Notes: generated by a model from the letters alone, not told the origin. DNA of 64,000 nt from GCA-002793235 sp965267355 (GCA_965267355.1 OZ253956.1:496001-560000), one strand, 5' to 3'; positions 51,176-60,218 are shown, numbered from the stretch's first letter. Program-made: numbers and translations.

Positions 51176-51284
51176 TCTTTTCTTTTTTCAACTAAGCCTG
51201 CTATAGTACTTAGCTGTTGTTTATAATAAACTTTACCTTAATTTTTATTACCCTCACAAGGATTTTGGGTTATTACAAGAGTTT

Positions 51285-52277
51285 TTACTCTTTATCTAAC
51301 TTATAGGCTGCCACATTCATTCCGAATGTTAACCCTTTGTTTTCAACTAATTCATCTAATTCAGTTAAAGACTTTTTACCAAAATTTCTGAATTTTAATA
51401 AATCATTTTTGTTAAACTGAACTAAGTCACCTAAAGTATCAACATCAGCAGCTTTTAAACAGTTTAATGCTCTAACTGATAAGTCCATATCAACCAACTT
51501 AGTTTTTAACAACTGTCTCATATGTAATGAATCTTCATCAAAATCTTCTACAGCTGATTTTTCTTCTGTTTCTAAAGTTATTCTCTCATCAGAGAATAAC
51601 ATGAAGTGGTGAATTAAAATCTTAGCAGCTTCAGTTAATGCATCTTTTGGATGAATTGAACCATCAGTTGTAATAGCAAAAACTAATTTTTCATAATCTG
51701 TCTTCTGTCCTACACGATAGTTCTCAATGTCATACTTTACATTTTTGATTGGTGTATGGATAGAATCTATTGGAATTACTCCAACATTAGCATCTTTGCT
51801 TTTGTTTTCTTCAGAAGGAACATAACCTCTTCCTTTACCAATGGTTAATTCCATTTGTAATTTAACAGAAGTTTCCATGTTACAGATAACGTGATCGATA
51901 TTTAACACCTGGAAAGCAGAAGTAAATTTTCCGATATCTCCAGCAGTTAATTTATCTTGACCACCAATAGTAACCATTAAAGTTTCTGTATCTGTATCTT
52001 CTATTTGTTGTTTAAATCTTACTTGCTTAAGGTTTAATATAATTTGTGTAACATCCTCAACAACTCCTTTAATAGTCGAAAACTCATGATCTACTCCTTC
52101 AATCTTAACCGAAGTAACAGCAAATCCTTCAAGAGAGTTTAACAAAACTCTTCTTAAAGCGTTTCCAACTGTAATACCATATCCTGGTTCTAATGGACGA
52201 AACTCAAAAGTACCGAAGTAATCATCTGAGTTAATCATAATTACTTTATCCGGTTTTTGAAAATCTAATATTGCCAT
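51285..52277 (-). CDS. rpoA: RNA polymerase alpha subunit
   Basis: RpoA nucleates polymerase assembly and contacts activators and promoter UP elements. The N-terminal domain has FEFRPLEPGYGITVGNALRRVLLNSLEGFAVTSVKIEGV. The C-terminal domain has LDMDLSVRALNCLKAADVDTLGDLVQF and LRNFGKKSLTELDELVENKGL in the usual helix-hairpin-helix form. It has 330 residues, the standard size. The 109 bases before rplQ contain no feature I can name. Confidence 0.97.
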   Translation of the reverse strand: MAILDFQKPDKVIMINSDDYFGTFEFRPLEPGYGITVGNALRRVLLNSLEGFAVTSVKIEGVDHEFSTIKGVVEDVTQIILNLKQVRFKQQIEDTDTETLMVTIGGQDKLTAGDIGKFTSAFQVLNIDHVICNMETSVKLQMELTIGKGRGYVPSEENKSKDANVGVIPIDSIHTPIKNVKYDIENYRVGQKTDYEKLVFAITTDGSIHPKDALTEAAKILIHHFMLFSDERITLETEEKSAVEDFDEDSLHMRQLLKTKLVDMDLSVRALNCLKAADVDTLGDLVQFNKNDLLKFRNFGKKSLTELDELVENKGLTFGMNVAAYKLDKE

Positions 52278-52299
52278 AGTGTGTTCTTTTTTTAAATGA

Positions 52300-52905
52300 T
52301 TATTTAGAGTAAAGCTCTACTATTAATTGTTCTTTAATGTTTTCAGGAATTTGAGTTCTCTCTGGAACATTAATTAATTTACCGTTCATTTGAGAACCAT
52401 TCCACTCTAACCAATCAAAATTTGATGGGTTAGCAGCTAAAGAAGCAGTAATTGATTCAAGAGATTTTGATTTCTCTCTAACACCAACAACATCACCCTC
52501 TTTTACTTGGTAAGAAGGAATGTTAACGATTTTACCGTTAACAGTAATGTGTCTGTGACCAACTAATTGTCTGGCTCCTCTTCTAGTAGGTGCAATACCT
52601 AAACGAAAAACGACATTATCTAAACGAGATTCACATAATTGTAATAAAACCTCACCCGTAATACCTTTCTTTCTTGAAGCAGTTTTAAATAAGTTAGAGA
52701 ATTGTCTCTCTAAAATACCATATGTATACTTTGCTTTTTGTTTTTCAGCTAACTGAATAGCATATTCAGATTGCTTTCCTCTTCTTTTGTTAGGACCGTG
52801 TTGTCCTGGAGGATAATTTTTCTTTTCAAGAACTTTATCAGGGCCAAAGATTGGCTCTCTGAATTTTCTTGCAATTTTACTTTTTGGACCTCTGTACCTT
52901 GCCAT
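52300..52905 (-). CDS. rpsD: Ribosomal protein S4
   Basis: S4 binds 16S rRNA early in 30S assembly. The start MARYRGPKSKIARKFREP, the PPGQHGPNKRRGKQSEYAIQL region and the S4 RNA-binding domain RLDNVVFRLGIAPTRRGARQLVGHRHITVNG are typical. It has no cysteine tetrad near the N terminus, so it is the zinc-free form. It has 201 residues. It is separated from rpoA by 22 bases and from rpsK by 86. Confidence 0.96.
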   Translation of the reverse strand: MARYRGPKSKIARKFREPIFGPDKVLEKKNYPPGQHGPNKRRGKQSEYAIQLAEKQKAKYTYGILERQFSNLFKTASRKKGITGEVLLQLCESRLDNVVFRLGIAPTRRGARQLVGHRHITVNGKIVNIPSYQVKEGDVVGVREKSKSLESITASLAANPSNFDWLEWNGSQMNGKLINVPERTQIPENIKEQLIVELYSK

Positions 52906-52991
52906 TTTGATTTAAAATTTTGAGAAAGAGAAATTATGAATTAAGGTCAATATCCTTCGATAATTTAAACTCTCTTTCAGGTTATTATTAA

Positions 52992-53378
52992 TTATACTCT
53001 TCTTCTTTTTGGAGGACGACATCCATTGTGTGGTAATGGAGTAACGTCAACGATTTCTGTAACAGTAATCCCACTATTATGAATAGCTCTCATTGCAGAT
53101 TCTCTACCATTACCTGGACCTTTTACAAAAACTTTTACTTTACGTAATCCGTTTTCAAAAGCTTCTTTAGCACAATCCTCTGCAGCTAACTGAGCAGCAT
53201 AAGGAGTGTTCTTTTTAGAACCTTTAAATCCCATTTTACCAGCAGAAGACCAAGAAATAACTTGTCCGTTATTGTTGGTTAAACTGATAATAATATTGTT
53301 AAAAGAAGCATGAATGTGAGCCTGTCCATAAGCCTCAACTTTTACATTCTTTTTCTTTTTAGCGTTCGATTTTGCCAT
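52992..53378 (-). CDS. rpsK: Ribosomal protein S11
   Basis: I start at the ATG at 53378 (MAKSNAKKKKNVKVEAYG), since the longer frame opens with a TTG at 53405 and codes an odd nine-residue extension. Motifs are GQAHIHASFNNIIISLTN, GKMGFKGSKKNTPYAAQLAAE, VKGPGNGRESAMRAIHNSG and the basic end PPHNGCRPPKRRRV-like. S11 sits in the 30S platform. About 128 residues. Confidence 0.96.
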   Translation of the reverse strand: MAKSNAKKKKNVKVEAYGQAHIHASFNNIIISLTNNNGQVISWSSAGKMGFKGSKKNTPYAAQLAAEDCAKEAFENGLRKVKVFVKGPGNGRESAMRAIHNSGITVTEIVDVTPLPHNGCRPPKRRRV

Positions 53379-53426
53379 CGTTTTTACTTTTAGCTTCCGC
53401 AACAAGTACGGAATAAACTTTATTTA

Positions 53427-53804
53427 TTATTTAGTTGCTTTTTTCTTGTTAGCAACAGTCTTTTTCCTTCCTTTTCTAGTTCTAGAGTTATTTTTAGTAC
53501 GCTGACCTCTTAATGGTAATCCAGCTCTATGACGAATACCTCTTTGACAACCAATATCCATTAAACGTTTAATGTTTAATTGAACTTCCGATCTAAGAGC
53601 ACCTTCGATTTTGTAGCTATCAGCAATAATTTTTCTGATTTTTGCTAAATCGTTATCATCCCAATCTTGTACTTTTTTATCTTCAGAGATTCCTGCTTCA
53701 GCTAAAATGTTTTTTGCTGAAGAACGTCCAATACCAAAAATGTAAGTTAAACCTATAACTCCTCTTTTTTGTTTTGGTAAATCTATACCTGCAATTCTTG
53801 CCAT
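53427..53804 (-). CDS. rpsM: Ribosomal protein S13
   Basis: S13 forms the inter-subunit bridges from the head of the 30S. The 125 residues include MARIAGIDLPKQKRGVIGLT, YIFGIGRSSAKNILAEAGI, the helix-two-turn-helix region and the basic end LPLRGQRTKNNSRTRKGRKK. It follows rpmJ by 23 bases and precedes rpsK. Confidence 0.96.
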   Translation of the reverse strand: MARIAGIDLPKQKRGVIGLTYIFGIGRSSAKNILAEAGISEDKKVQDWDDNDLAKIRKIIADSYKIEGALRSEVQLNIKRLMDIGCQRGIRHRAGLPLRGQRTKNNSRTRKGRKKTVANKKKATK

Positions 53805-53827
53805 AATAATAAATTATATTATAAAGA

Positions 53828-53944
53828 CTAACCTTGTCTTTGTTTAAACTTTGGGTTTTTCTTGTTAATAACGTACAAACGACCTTTTCTTCTTACAATC
53901 TTGCAGTCTGCACTTCTCTTTTTTAATGATGCTCTTACTTTCAT
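53828..53944 (-). CDS. rpmJ: Ribosomal protein L36, zinc-free form
   Basis: This gene is short, with 38 codons from the ATG at 53942-53944 to the stop TAG at 53828-53830. The translation begins MKVRASLKKRSADCKIVRRK and ends KFKQRQG, which is L36. Of the usual zinc ligands only one cysteine (C14) remains. The others are replaced, so it is the non-zinc form. It sits between infA and rpsM, the standard order. Confidence 0.95.
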   Translation of the reverse strand: MKVRASLKKRSADCKIVRRKGRLYVINKKNPKFKQRQG

Positions 53945-53977
53945 GAGTCTTATATTTATTTCTCCTTCGAGAATTAA

Positions 53978-54196
53978 TTATTTATATCTAAATGTTATTC
54001 TTCCTTTTGTTAAATCATAAGGAGACATTTCAACTTTTACTTTATCTCCAGGCAAAATACGTATATAGTGCATTCTCATTTTACCAGAAATATGAGCTGT
54101 AATTACGTGCCCATTTTCTAATTCAACTCTAAACATTGCATTACTCAATGCTTCGATAATTGTTCCGTCTTGCTCTATTGACGCTTGTTTCGCCAT
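53978..54196 (-). CDS. infA: Translation initiation factor IF-1
   Basis: IF-1 occupies the A site of the 30S subunit during initiation. The 72-residue OB-fold protein begins MAKQASIEQDGTIIEALSNA and includes FRVELENGHVITAHISGKMR and IRILPGDKVKVEMSPYDLTKGRITFRYK, all conserved. It follows map and precedes rpmJ in the usual order. Confidence 0.96.
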   Translation of the reverse strand: MAKQASIEQDGTIIEALSNAMFRVELENGHVITAHISGKMRMHYIRILPGDKVKVEMSPYDLTKGRITFRYK

Positions 54197-54205
54197 ATTA
54201 TAATT

Positions 54206-54991
54206 TTACTTTTTATTTTTTAAAACTTCTTCTATCAATTCATGTGTTGATAAAACGTCTGCTTTTCCTTTCCTAACAGCCACATCATGTTCAAAATGTG
54301 CTGATGGTAATCCATCTGTAGTAACTATTGTACTTCCGTCAGGATGCTGTTTAATATTTCTTTTTCCCATATTAATCATTGGTTCTATTGCTAAAACCAT
54401 CCCATCCTTCAATTGAACTCCTCTACCTCTTTTACCATAATTAGGTACTTGCGGTTCTTCGTGTAAATCTCTACCTAAACCATGTCCTACTAATTCTCTT
54501 ACAACACCATAACCATGTTCTTCAGCATAACTTTGAACAGCATAGCCTATATCACCTATTCTATTACCCACAACTGCTTGTTCAATAGCTCTCCTTAAAC
54601 ATTCTTTTGTCACTTCTAATAATTTTTTAATTTCAGGTTTTACTTCTCCAACCTCAAATGTATAAGCAGCATCTCCATAAAAACCATTCATCAAAACCCC
54701 ACAATCAACAGAAATAATATCTCCATTTACTAAAGGTTTATTATTTGGTATTCCATGAACAACCGCGCTATTTATAGAAGTACAAAGTGTATTAGGAAAA
54801 TCGTACATTCCTTTAAACCCAGGAATGGCAACATTATCTCTAATAAACTCTTCGGCTAAAGTATCAAGCTCAAGTGATGTCACACCTGGTTCAACTTTTT
54901 TAGCAACTTCAGCTAACGTTTTTCCAACAAGCAAAGAACTCTCTCTAATTAATTCAATCTCCTCATCCGTCTTATAAAAAATCTTTCCCAT
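54206..54991 (-). CDS. map: Methionine aminopeptidase
   Basis: Map removes the initiator methionine from nascent proteins using two metal ions. I start at the ATG at 54991 (MGKIFYKTDEEIELIRES), since the longer frame starts with TTG. Metal ligands are visible in the order DCGVLMNGFYGDAAYTFEV (two Asp), GHGLGRDLHEEP (His) and LAIEPMINMG and VTTDGLPSAHFEHDVAV (two Glu). It has about 261 residues, a type I Map. It lies directly after secY with no adk between them. Confidence 0.96.
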   Translation of the reverse strand: MGKIFYKTDEEIELIRESSLLVGKTLAEVAKKVEPGVTSLELDTLAEEFIRDNVAIPGFKGMYDFPNTLCTSINSAVVHGIPNNKPLVNGDIISVDCGVLMNGFYGDAAYTFEVGEVKPEIKKLLEVTKECLRRAIEQAVVGNRIGDIGYAVQSYAEEHGYGVVRELVGHGLGRDLHEEPQVPNYGKRGRGVQLKDGMVLAIEPMINMGKRNIKQHPDGSTIVTTDGLPSAHFEHDVAVRKGKADVLSTHELIEEVLKNKK

Positions 54992-55005
54992 CCTCAACAA
55001 ACAAA

Positions 55006-56355
55006 TTATCCAGCCATTCCCATTCCAGTAGAAGATCTTCCTTTAATTCTACCCGATTTCATTAATCCATCATAATGACGCATTAACAAATGACTTTCTA
55101 TTTGTTGTAATGTATCTAATATTACCCCTACCATAATCAATAATGATGTACCTCCGTAGAAGTAAGCAAATGCCTGATTAACTCCAGCTAATGCTGCAAA
55201 GGCAGGTAAAATTGCTACCGTTGCCAAAAACATAGAACCTGGCAATGTAATTCTAGACATTACGTTATCTATAAATTCAGCAGTCTTTTTCCCTGGTTTA
55301 ATTCCAGGAATAAAACCACCATTTCTTTTCATTTCATCTGCCATTTGATTAGGGTTTACTGTTACCGCTGTGTAGAAGTAAGTAAACGCCACAATCATTA
55401 AAAAGAAAGTTAAATTATAAGCAAAACTATTTGGATTACTAAATGTAGTGATAACCCAAGATGAAGCTCCGCTTTCTCCAAAACTCGCTAAAGTCATTGG
55501 TACAAACATAATTGCCTGAGCAAAGATAATTGGCATCACCCCAGCAGCATTTACCTTTAAAGGAATGTACTGACGAACACCACCATATTGCTTATTACCA
55601 ACTATTCTTTTTGCATACTGAACAGGTATTCTTCTTGTTCCTTGTACTAACAAAATAGAAACAATAGTAACTAATAATAAGAATGCTACTTCAATTAATA
55701 ATGCAATTGGACCACCTACTCCACTAACACTCATTCTTGAACCAAATTCAAAAACAAAGGCTGATGGAAGATTAGCAATAATTCCTATCATAATTAATAA
55801 CGAGATACCATTTCCAATTCCTTTCTCTGTAATTCTTTCTCCAATCCACATAACGAAGATAGTTCCTGTTGTTAGTAACAATACAGTAGAGAACCACCAC
55901 AATGGCCCTGGATCAACAACAACACCTGGATTGCTAGTTATTTGTGAAGCAATATAACCTGGTGCTTGAAAACCAGTAATTACAATTGTCAATACTCTTG
56001 TAATCTGATTGATTTTTCTCCTTCCACTTTCTCCTTCTTTTTGTAATCGCTGGAAATATGGTATTGCCATACCCAATAATTGAATTACAATAGATGCTGA
56101 AATGTATGGCATGATTCCCAATGCAAAAATTGATGCTCTTGAAAAAGCTCCACCAGCAAATATGTTAATTAATTCCAATAATCCACCTCCTGCTTTATTA
56201 GCATTTACTGCTTCTAAAGCAGCAGAATCAACTCCTGGAAGTACAACAAAAGAACCTGCTCTATATACTAATAATAAAGCCAGAGTAGTAATGATTCGAG
56301 CTCTCAAATCTTCAATACTCCAGATGTTTTTTATGGTTTGAAAAAGTTTCTTCAT
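55006..56355 (-). CDS. secY: Protein translocase subunit SecY
   Basis: SecY is the channel of the Sec translocon. The 449-residue protein has ten helices with signature regions GGAFSRASIFALGIMPYISASI, RIPVQYAKRIVGNKQYGGVRQYIPLKVN and NPNQMADEMKRNGGFIPGIKPG. It lies between rplO and map and ends in the basic GRIKGRSSTGMGMAG. Only six bases separate its start from the rplO stop. Confidence 0.96.
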   Translation of the reverse strand: MKKLFQTIKNIWSIEDLRARIITTLALLLVYRAGSFVVLPGVDSAALEAVNANKAGGGLLELINIFAGGAFSRASIFALGIMPYISASIVIQLLGMAIPYFQRLQKEGESGRRKINQITRVLTIVITGFQAPGYIASQITSNPGVVVDPGPLWWFSTVLLLTTGTIFVMWIGERITEKGIGNGISLLIMIGIIANLPSAFVFEFGSRMSVSGVGGPIALLIEVAFLLLVTIVSILLVQGTRRIPVQYAKRIVGNKQYGGVRQYIPLKVNAAGVMPIIFAQAIMFVPMTLASFGESGASSWVITTFSNPNSFAYNLTFFLMIVAFTYFYTAVTVNPNQMADEMKRNGGFIPGIKPGKKTAEFIDNVMSRITLPGSMFLATVAILPAFAALAGVNQAFAYFYGGTSLLIMVGVILDTLQQIESHLLMRHYDGLMKSGRIKGRSSTGMGMAG

Positions 56356-56361
56356 CTCTTA

Positions 56362-56928
56362 TTAACCTTCTTTTGATTCAGCATCATCAGCTTTATCCTC
56401 AGCCGGTTTTTCTTCAGCTTCCGCTTTTGGAGCAGCTTTCTTTGCTTTAGGTTTCGCTTCTTCTTTCTTCTCCTCAACAGCACCTAAAACATTTACTTTA
56501 CCTCCAGCCTTTTCAATTGCAGCTATTGCTGATTTAGAAAATGCATCAACCGTAAAATCTAATTTAGCTTTTAATTCTCCTCTTCCTAAAATCTTCACTA
56601 AATCTTTTTTAGCAACTAATCCGTTTTCAACCAAAACTTCTTTAGTAATTGCTTTTACTTTTTTAGTGTCAACCAAATTTTGAATAGTATCAAGGTTTAC
56701 ACCTTTATACTCTTTTCTATTAATGTTTGTAAAACCGAACTTAGGAACTCGTTTTTGTAAAGGCATTTGACCACCTTCAAAACCGATTTTACGTGAGTAA
56801 CCAGATCTAGATTTAGCACCTTTGTGCCCTCTTGTAGAAGTACCACCTCTACCTGATCCTTGACCACGTCCTACTCGCTTTCGCTGTTTTGTTGAACCTT
56901 CCGCAGGTTTTAAATTTGATAAGTTCAT
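56362..56928 (-). CDS. rplO: Ribosomal protein L15 with C-terminal extension
   Basis: L15 helps 50S assembly. The first 145 residues are typical (LKPAEGSTKQRKRVGRGQGS, GHKGAKSRSGYSRKIGFEGG, LPKFGF-like VPKFGFTNINRKEYKGVNL). The C terminus adds an approximately 40-residue tail of Lys, Ala and Glu ending ADDAESKEG, similar in composition to the tail of L17. Most L15 proteins end near residue 145-150. Confidence 0.94.
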   Translation of the reverse strand: MNLSNLKPAEGSTKQRKRVGRGQGSGRGGTSTRGHKGAKSRSGYSRKIGFEGGQMPLQKRVPKFGFTNINRKEYKGVNLDTIQNLVDTKKVKAITKEVLVENGLVAKKDLVKILGRGELKAKLDFTVDAFSKSAIAAIEKAGGKVNVLGAVEEKKEEAKPKAKKAAPKAEAEEKPAEDKADDAESKEG

Positions 56929-56949
56929 GTTATATCTTTTTATCTATTC

Positions 56950-57132
56950 TTATTTTACTTCTTCTACTGAAACTAAGTGATTAACTTTAGCTATCATTCC
57001 TAATATTTGAGGAGTAGCTTCATGTTCTACCACTTGGTTCATTTTACGAATACCCAAAGCCTCCAAAGTTTTCTTTTGGCGAGCTGGTTGGTTTATTTTA
57101 CTCTTAACTTGTTTAACTCTAACTTTTCCCAT
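56950..57132 (-). CDS. rpmD: Ribosomal protein L30
   Basis: The 60-residue protein begins GKVRVKQVKSKINQPARQKK and contains LEALGIRKMNQVVEHEATPQI, the standard single-domain bacterial L30. It lies 21 bases from rplO and 11 from rpsE. Confidence 0.95.
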   Translation of the reverse strand: MGKVRVKQVKSKINQPARQKKTLEALGIRKMNQVVEHEATPQILGMIAKVNHLVSVEEVK

Positions 57133-57143
57133 TTCTCCTTGGT

Positions 57144-57662
57144 TTATCCGTTAAATACTTTATCCAAATCAACTCCTCTTTGGTCTGCAATCGTGTATGC
57201 ATCTCTTAATTGAGATAATGCATCTAATGTAGCTTTTACCACATTGTGAGGGTTTGATGAACCTTTAGATTTTGCTAACACATCAGTAATTCCAACGCTT
57301 TCAAAAACTGCACGCATTGCACCACCAGCAATTACTCCTGTACCATGTGCAGCAGGTCTAATAAAAACTCTTGCTCCACTGTACTTACCGTTTTGCTCAT
57401 GAGGAACTGTTCCGTTAATCACAGGTACTTTAATACAGTTCTTTTTAGCTACTTCAATTCCTTTTGTAATTGCTTCGGTTACTTCGTTAGCCTTTCCTAA
57501 CCCGTGACCAACTACTCCTTTTTCATCACCAACAACAACTATTGCAGAAAAACTAAAGTTTCTACCACCTTTAGTAACCTTTGTTACTCTATTGATAGCT
57601 ACTAGTTTATCTTTCAACTCTGTTTCAGTAGCTCTTACTTTTTTTACGTTTGGGTTTGCCAT
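57144..57662 (-). CDS. rpsE: Ribosomal protein S5
   Basis: S5 takes part in mRNA unwinding and fidelity. It has 172 residues with the double-stranded RNA-binding start LKDKLVAINRVTKVTKGGRN, the GDEKGVVGHGLGKANEV loop, and GVIAGGAMRAVFESVGITDVLAK in the second domain. All are conserved. Confidence 0.96.
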   Translation of the reverse strand: MANPNVKKVRATETELKDKLVAINRVTKVTKGGRNFSFSAIVVVGDEKGVVGHGLGKANEVTEAITKGIEVAKKNCIKVPVINGTVPHEQNGKYSGARVFIRPAAHGTGVIAGGAMRAVFESVGITDVLAKSKGSSNPHNVVKATLDALSQLRDAYTIADQRGVDLDKVFNG

Positions 57663-57681
57663 AATCTTTTTAATCTAAAAA

Positions 57682-58035
57682 TTAAAATTTAAGTCCTCCT
57701 TCACGAGCACCTTCCGCTAAAGCTTTTACTCTACCATGGTACAAATAACCATTTCTGTCAAACGCTACATTTTCAATACCTGCTTTTACAGCTTTTTCGG
57801 CAATTACTTTCCCCACTGCAGCAGCTACTTCTGATTTTGTACCTTTTGCTTTAACTTCTTTATTTGTTGATGATGCAGCAACTAAAGTTTTGCCTGTTTC
57901 ATCATTTATAATTTGAGCATAAATCTCCTTGTTGCTTCTAAAAACAGATAATCTCGGGTGAGATGTCGTTCCTTTAACAACCTTTCTGATTCTTCTCTTT
58001 ATTCTTAATCTTCTATCTTTTTTACTAAGTGCCAT
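57682..58035 (-). CDS. rplR: Ribosomal protein L18
   Basis: L18 binds 5S rRNA. The 117 residues include RRLRIKRRIRKVVKGTTSHP, RLSVFRSNKEIYAQIINDE, and the end YHGRVKALAEGAREGGLKF, all typical. Confidence 0.96.
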   Translation of the reverse strand: MALSKKDRRLRIKRRIRKVVKGTTSHPRLSVFRSNKEIYAQIINDETGKTLVAASSTNKEVKAKGTKSEVAAAVGKVIAEKAVKAGIENVAFDRNGYLYHGRVKALAEGAREGGLKF

Positions 58036-58061
58036 AATACTTATCTTATTATGATTTATAA

Positions 58062-58616
58062 TTAGCTAGCAGCTGATTTACCTGCTTTCCTTCTAATATG
58101 TTCACCAACAAACCTGATACCTTTACCTTTATATGGTTCTGGTTTTCTTAGCGATCTTAATTTTGCTGCAACGTGCCCTAACAATTGTTTGTCATGTGAC
58201 TCTAATGTTACAACAGGAGGCTTACCTCTCTCTGATTCTGTAGTTACTTTAATTTCTGGTGGCAACTCAAAAACAATATCGTGAGAAAAACCTAAAGCTA
58301 ATTCTAACTTTTGCCCTTGATTAGATGCTCTATAACCAACACCTACTAATTCTTGTTGCACTTTATAACCTTTAGAAACTCCTTCTACCATGTTATAAAA
58401 CAAAGAACGGTACAATCCATGTTTTGCTTTGTGGTCTTTCTGCTCAGAATTTCTTTCTATAGTAAGCACGTTATCTTCTAATTTTAGAGTAACAGCTTTC
58501 GAATCAAAGTCTTGCGTTAATTCTCCTTTAGGGCCCTTAACGGTTACTTTCCCTTTCTCAATCTGAACCTCTACTCCTTGAGGAATATCTACTGGTGCGT
58601 TTCCGATTCTTGACAT
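58062..58616 (-). CDS. rplF: Ribosomal protein L6
   Basis: L6 sits near the factor-binding region of the 50S. The 184 residues begin SRIGNAPVDIPQGVEVQIEK, contain the duplicated domain pattern and end with YKGKGIRFVGEHIRRKAGKS, the conserved GKGIRYxGExxRxKxGK signature. Confidence 0.96.
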   Translation of the reverse strand: MSRIGNAPVDIPQGVEVQIEKGKVTVKGPKGELTQDFDSKAVTLKLEDNVLTIERNSEQKDHKAKHGLYRSLFYNMVEGVSKGYKVQQELVGVGYRASNQGQKLELALGFSHDIVFELPPEIKVTTESERGKPPVVTLESHDKQLLGHVAAKLRSLRKPEPYKGKGIRFVGEHIRRKAGKSAAS

Positions 58617-58628
58617 AACTTTATCTTT

Positions 58629-59027
58629 TTAATATACGTAACAAAGTACTTCACCCCCAACGTTTTCTGTTCTCGCTTCTTTATCCGTCATTACTCCTTT
58701 TGAGGTAGATACTATTGCAATACCTAATCCATTAATTACTCTTGGCATATCAGCCGAACCAGAATATTTCCTTAACCCTGGTTTACTTACTCTCTGTAAC
58801 TTAGTAATTGCAGGAACTTTAGATTTTGGATGATACTTTAAAGCAATTTTAATATTACCTTGTGCATTAGTATCATCTTCAAATTTGTAGTTTAAAATAT
58901 ACCCTTTGTCAAACAAAATCTTAGTGATTTCTTTTTTCACGTTTGACGCAGGTATATCAACCACTCTATGCTTTGCAGCAACTGCGTTTCTAAGTCTTGT
59001 TAAATAATCTGCTATTGGATCTGTCAT
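58629..59027 (-). CDS. rpsH: Ribosomal protein S8
   Basis: S8 binds the central domain of 16S rRNA. The 132 residues begin TDPIADYLTRLRNAVAAKHR and end ISTSKGVMTDKEARTENVGG followed by EVLCYVY, the conserved family C terminus. Confidence 0.96.
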   Translation of the reverse strand: MTDPIADYLTRLRNAVAAKHRVVDIPASNVKKEITKILFDKGYILNYKFEDDTNAQGNIKIALKYHPKSKVPAITKLQRVSKPGLRKYSGSADMPRVINGLGIAIVSTSKGVMTDKEARTENVGGEVLCYVY

Positions 59028-59053
59028 TTTTAATCCTTTTTTAAAATATCTTT

Positions 59054-59323
59054 TTACCAGCTTGCTTTTGTAATTCCAGGTATTAAACCTTCAGAAGCCA
59101 TTTCTCTGAATGTAACACGAGAAATACCAAATTGTCTCATATAACCTCTTGGTCTTCCTGTTAGTTTACATCTGTTGTGTAATCTAACTTTTGAAGAATT
59201 TTTAGGTAGCTTTTGTAACGCATCCCAGTCACCAGCAGCTTTTAATGCAGCTCTTTTTTCTGCATATTGCGCAACCATTCTTTCTCTCTTGCGCTCTCTC
59301 GCTTTCATTGATTCTTTAGCCAT
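59054..59323 (-). CDS. rpsN: Ribosomal protein S14, zinc-free form
   Basis: The 89 residues are the long form of S14: AKESMKARERKRERMVAQYA and the end GRPRGYMRQFGISRVTFREM then ASEGLIPGITKASW. Only one cysteine of the zinc knuckle (HNRCKLTG) is present, so it does not bind zinc. The long zinc-free form is normal in Bacteroidota. Confidence 0.95.
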   Translation of the reverse strand: MAKESMKARERKRERMVAQYAEKRAALKAAGDWDALQKLPKNSSKVRLHNRCKLTGRPRGYMRQFGISRVTFREMASEGLIPGITKASW

Positions 59324-59328
59324 ACTGT

Positions 59329-59880
59329 TTATTTTTTCTTAAATGGTAAACCAAATTCTGTTAATAATGCCATCCCTTCTTCGTTAGTGTTAGCAGATGT
59401 TACTATTGTAATATCCATACCACTTACTTTCTTAATATTATCAATATCAATCTCTGGGAAAATAATTTGTTCTTTTACTCCTAAAGTATAATTTCCTCTA
59501 CCATCAAATCCTTTTCTTTCTATACCTCTAAAATCTCTTGTTCTTGGTAAAGCAACTGCTATTAGTCTATCCAAAAACTCATACATTTTATCTCCTCTTA
59601 AGGTAACTCTTGCTCCAATTGGCATTCCTTTTCTTAATTTGAAATTAGAAATATCCTTTTTAGAATAAGTTACATTAGCTTTTTGACCCGTGATAATTGT
59701 CATTTCTTCAACAGCTGATTCGATTAATCTCTTATCAGTAACTGCATCACCAACACCTTGATTAAGACAAATTTTCTCAATCTTAGGTACTTGCATTGAA
59801 GAAGTATAACTGAATTTCTCCTTTAAAGCTGGAGCAATTTTTTCTTTATATTCTGTTTTTAATCTAGGTGTATAACTCAT
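59329..59880 (-). CDS. rplE: Ribosomal protein L5
   Basis: L5 binds 5S rRNA and forms an inter-subunit bridge. The 183 residues include VPKIEKICLNQGVGDAVTDK, KDISNFKLRKGMPIGARVTLR and FPEIDIDNIKKVSGMDITIV. Its start ATG overlaps the rplX stop by four bases (ATGA). Confidence 0.96.
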   Translation of the reverse strand: MSYTPRLKTEYKEKIAPALKEKFSYTSSMQVPKIEKICLNQGVGDAVTDKRLIESAVEEMTIITGQKANVTYSKKDISNFKLRKGMPIGARVTLRGDKMYEFLDRLIAVALPRTRDFRGIERKGFDGRGNYTLGVKEQIIFPEIDIDNIKKVSGMDITIVTSANTNEEGMALLTEFGLPFKKK

Positions 59881-60200
59881 GATATAACCTCCCCTGATTT
59901 TTTAGCGTAACGAACTCTTTTTCCATCTTCTTCCTTTCTACCTACTCTTGTTGGTTCTCCTGTTTTTGGATCAATAACCATTAGATTAGAAATGTGGATA
60001 GGAGCTTCTTCTTTAATAATTCCTCCGTCAGGATTTGCAGCATTAGGCTTAGTATGTTTAGATATTTTTTTGATATCACTTCCTTCAACAATCGCTCTGT
60101 TTGTTTCAGGGTATACCTTTTTCACCTCGCCTTGAGCACCTTTTGACTCACCTGCGATAACCTTAACGGTATCTCCTTTCTTTATGTGTAATTTAGCCAT
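59877..60200 (-). CDS. rplX: Ribosomal protein L24
   Basis: L24 initiates 50S assembly. The 107-residue protein has the KOW start HIKKGDTVKVIAGESKGAQG followed by EVKKVYPETNRAIVEGSD, and a conserved middle KHTKPNAANPDGGIIKEEAP. It overlaps rplE by four bases. Confidence 0.96.
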   Translation of the reverse strand: MAKLHIKKGDTVKVIAGESKGAQGEVKKVYPETNRAIVEGSDIKKISKHTKPNAANPDGGIIKEEAPIHISNLMVIDPKTGEPTRVGRKEEDGKRVRYAKKSGEVIS

Positions 60201-60218
60201 AACTAAAATTTATCTCTT

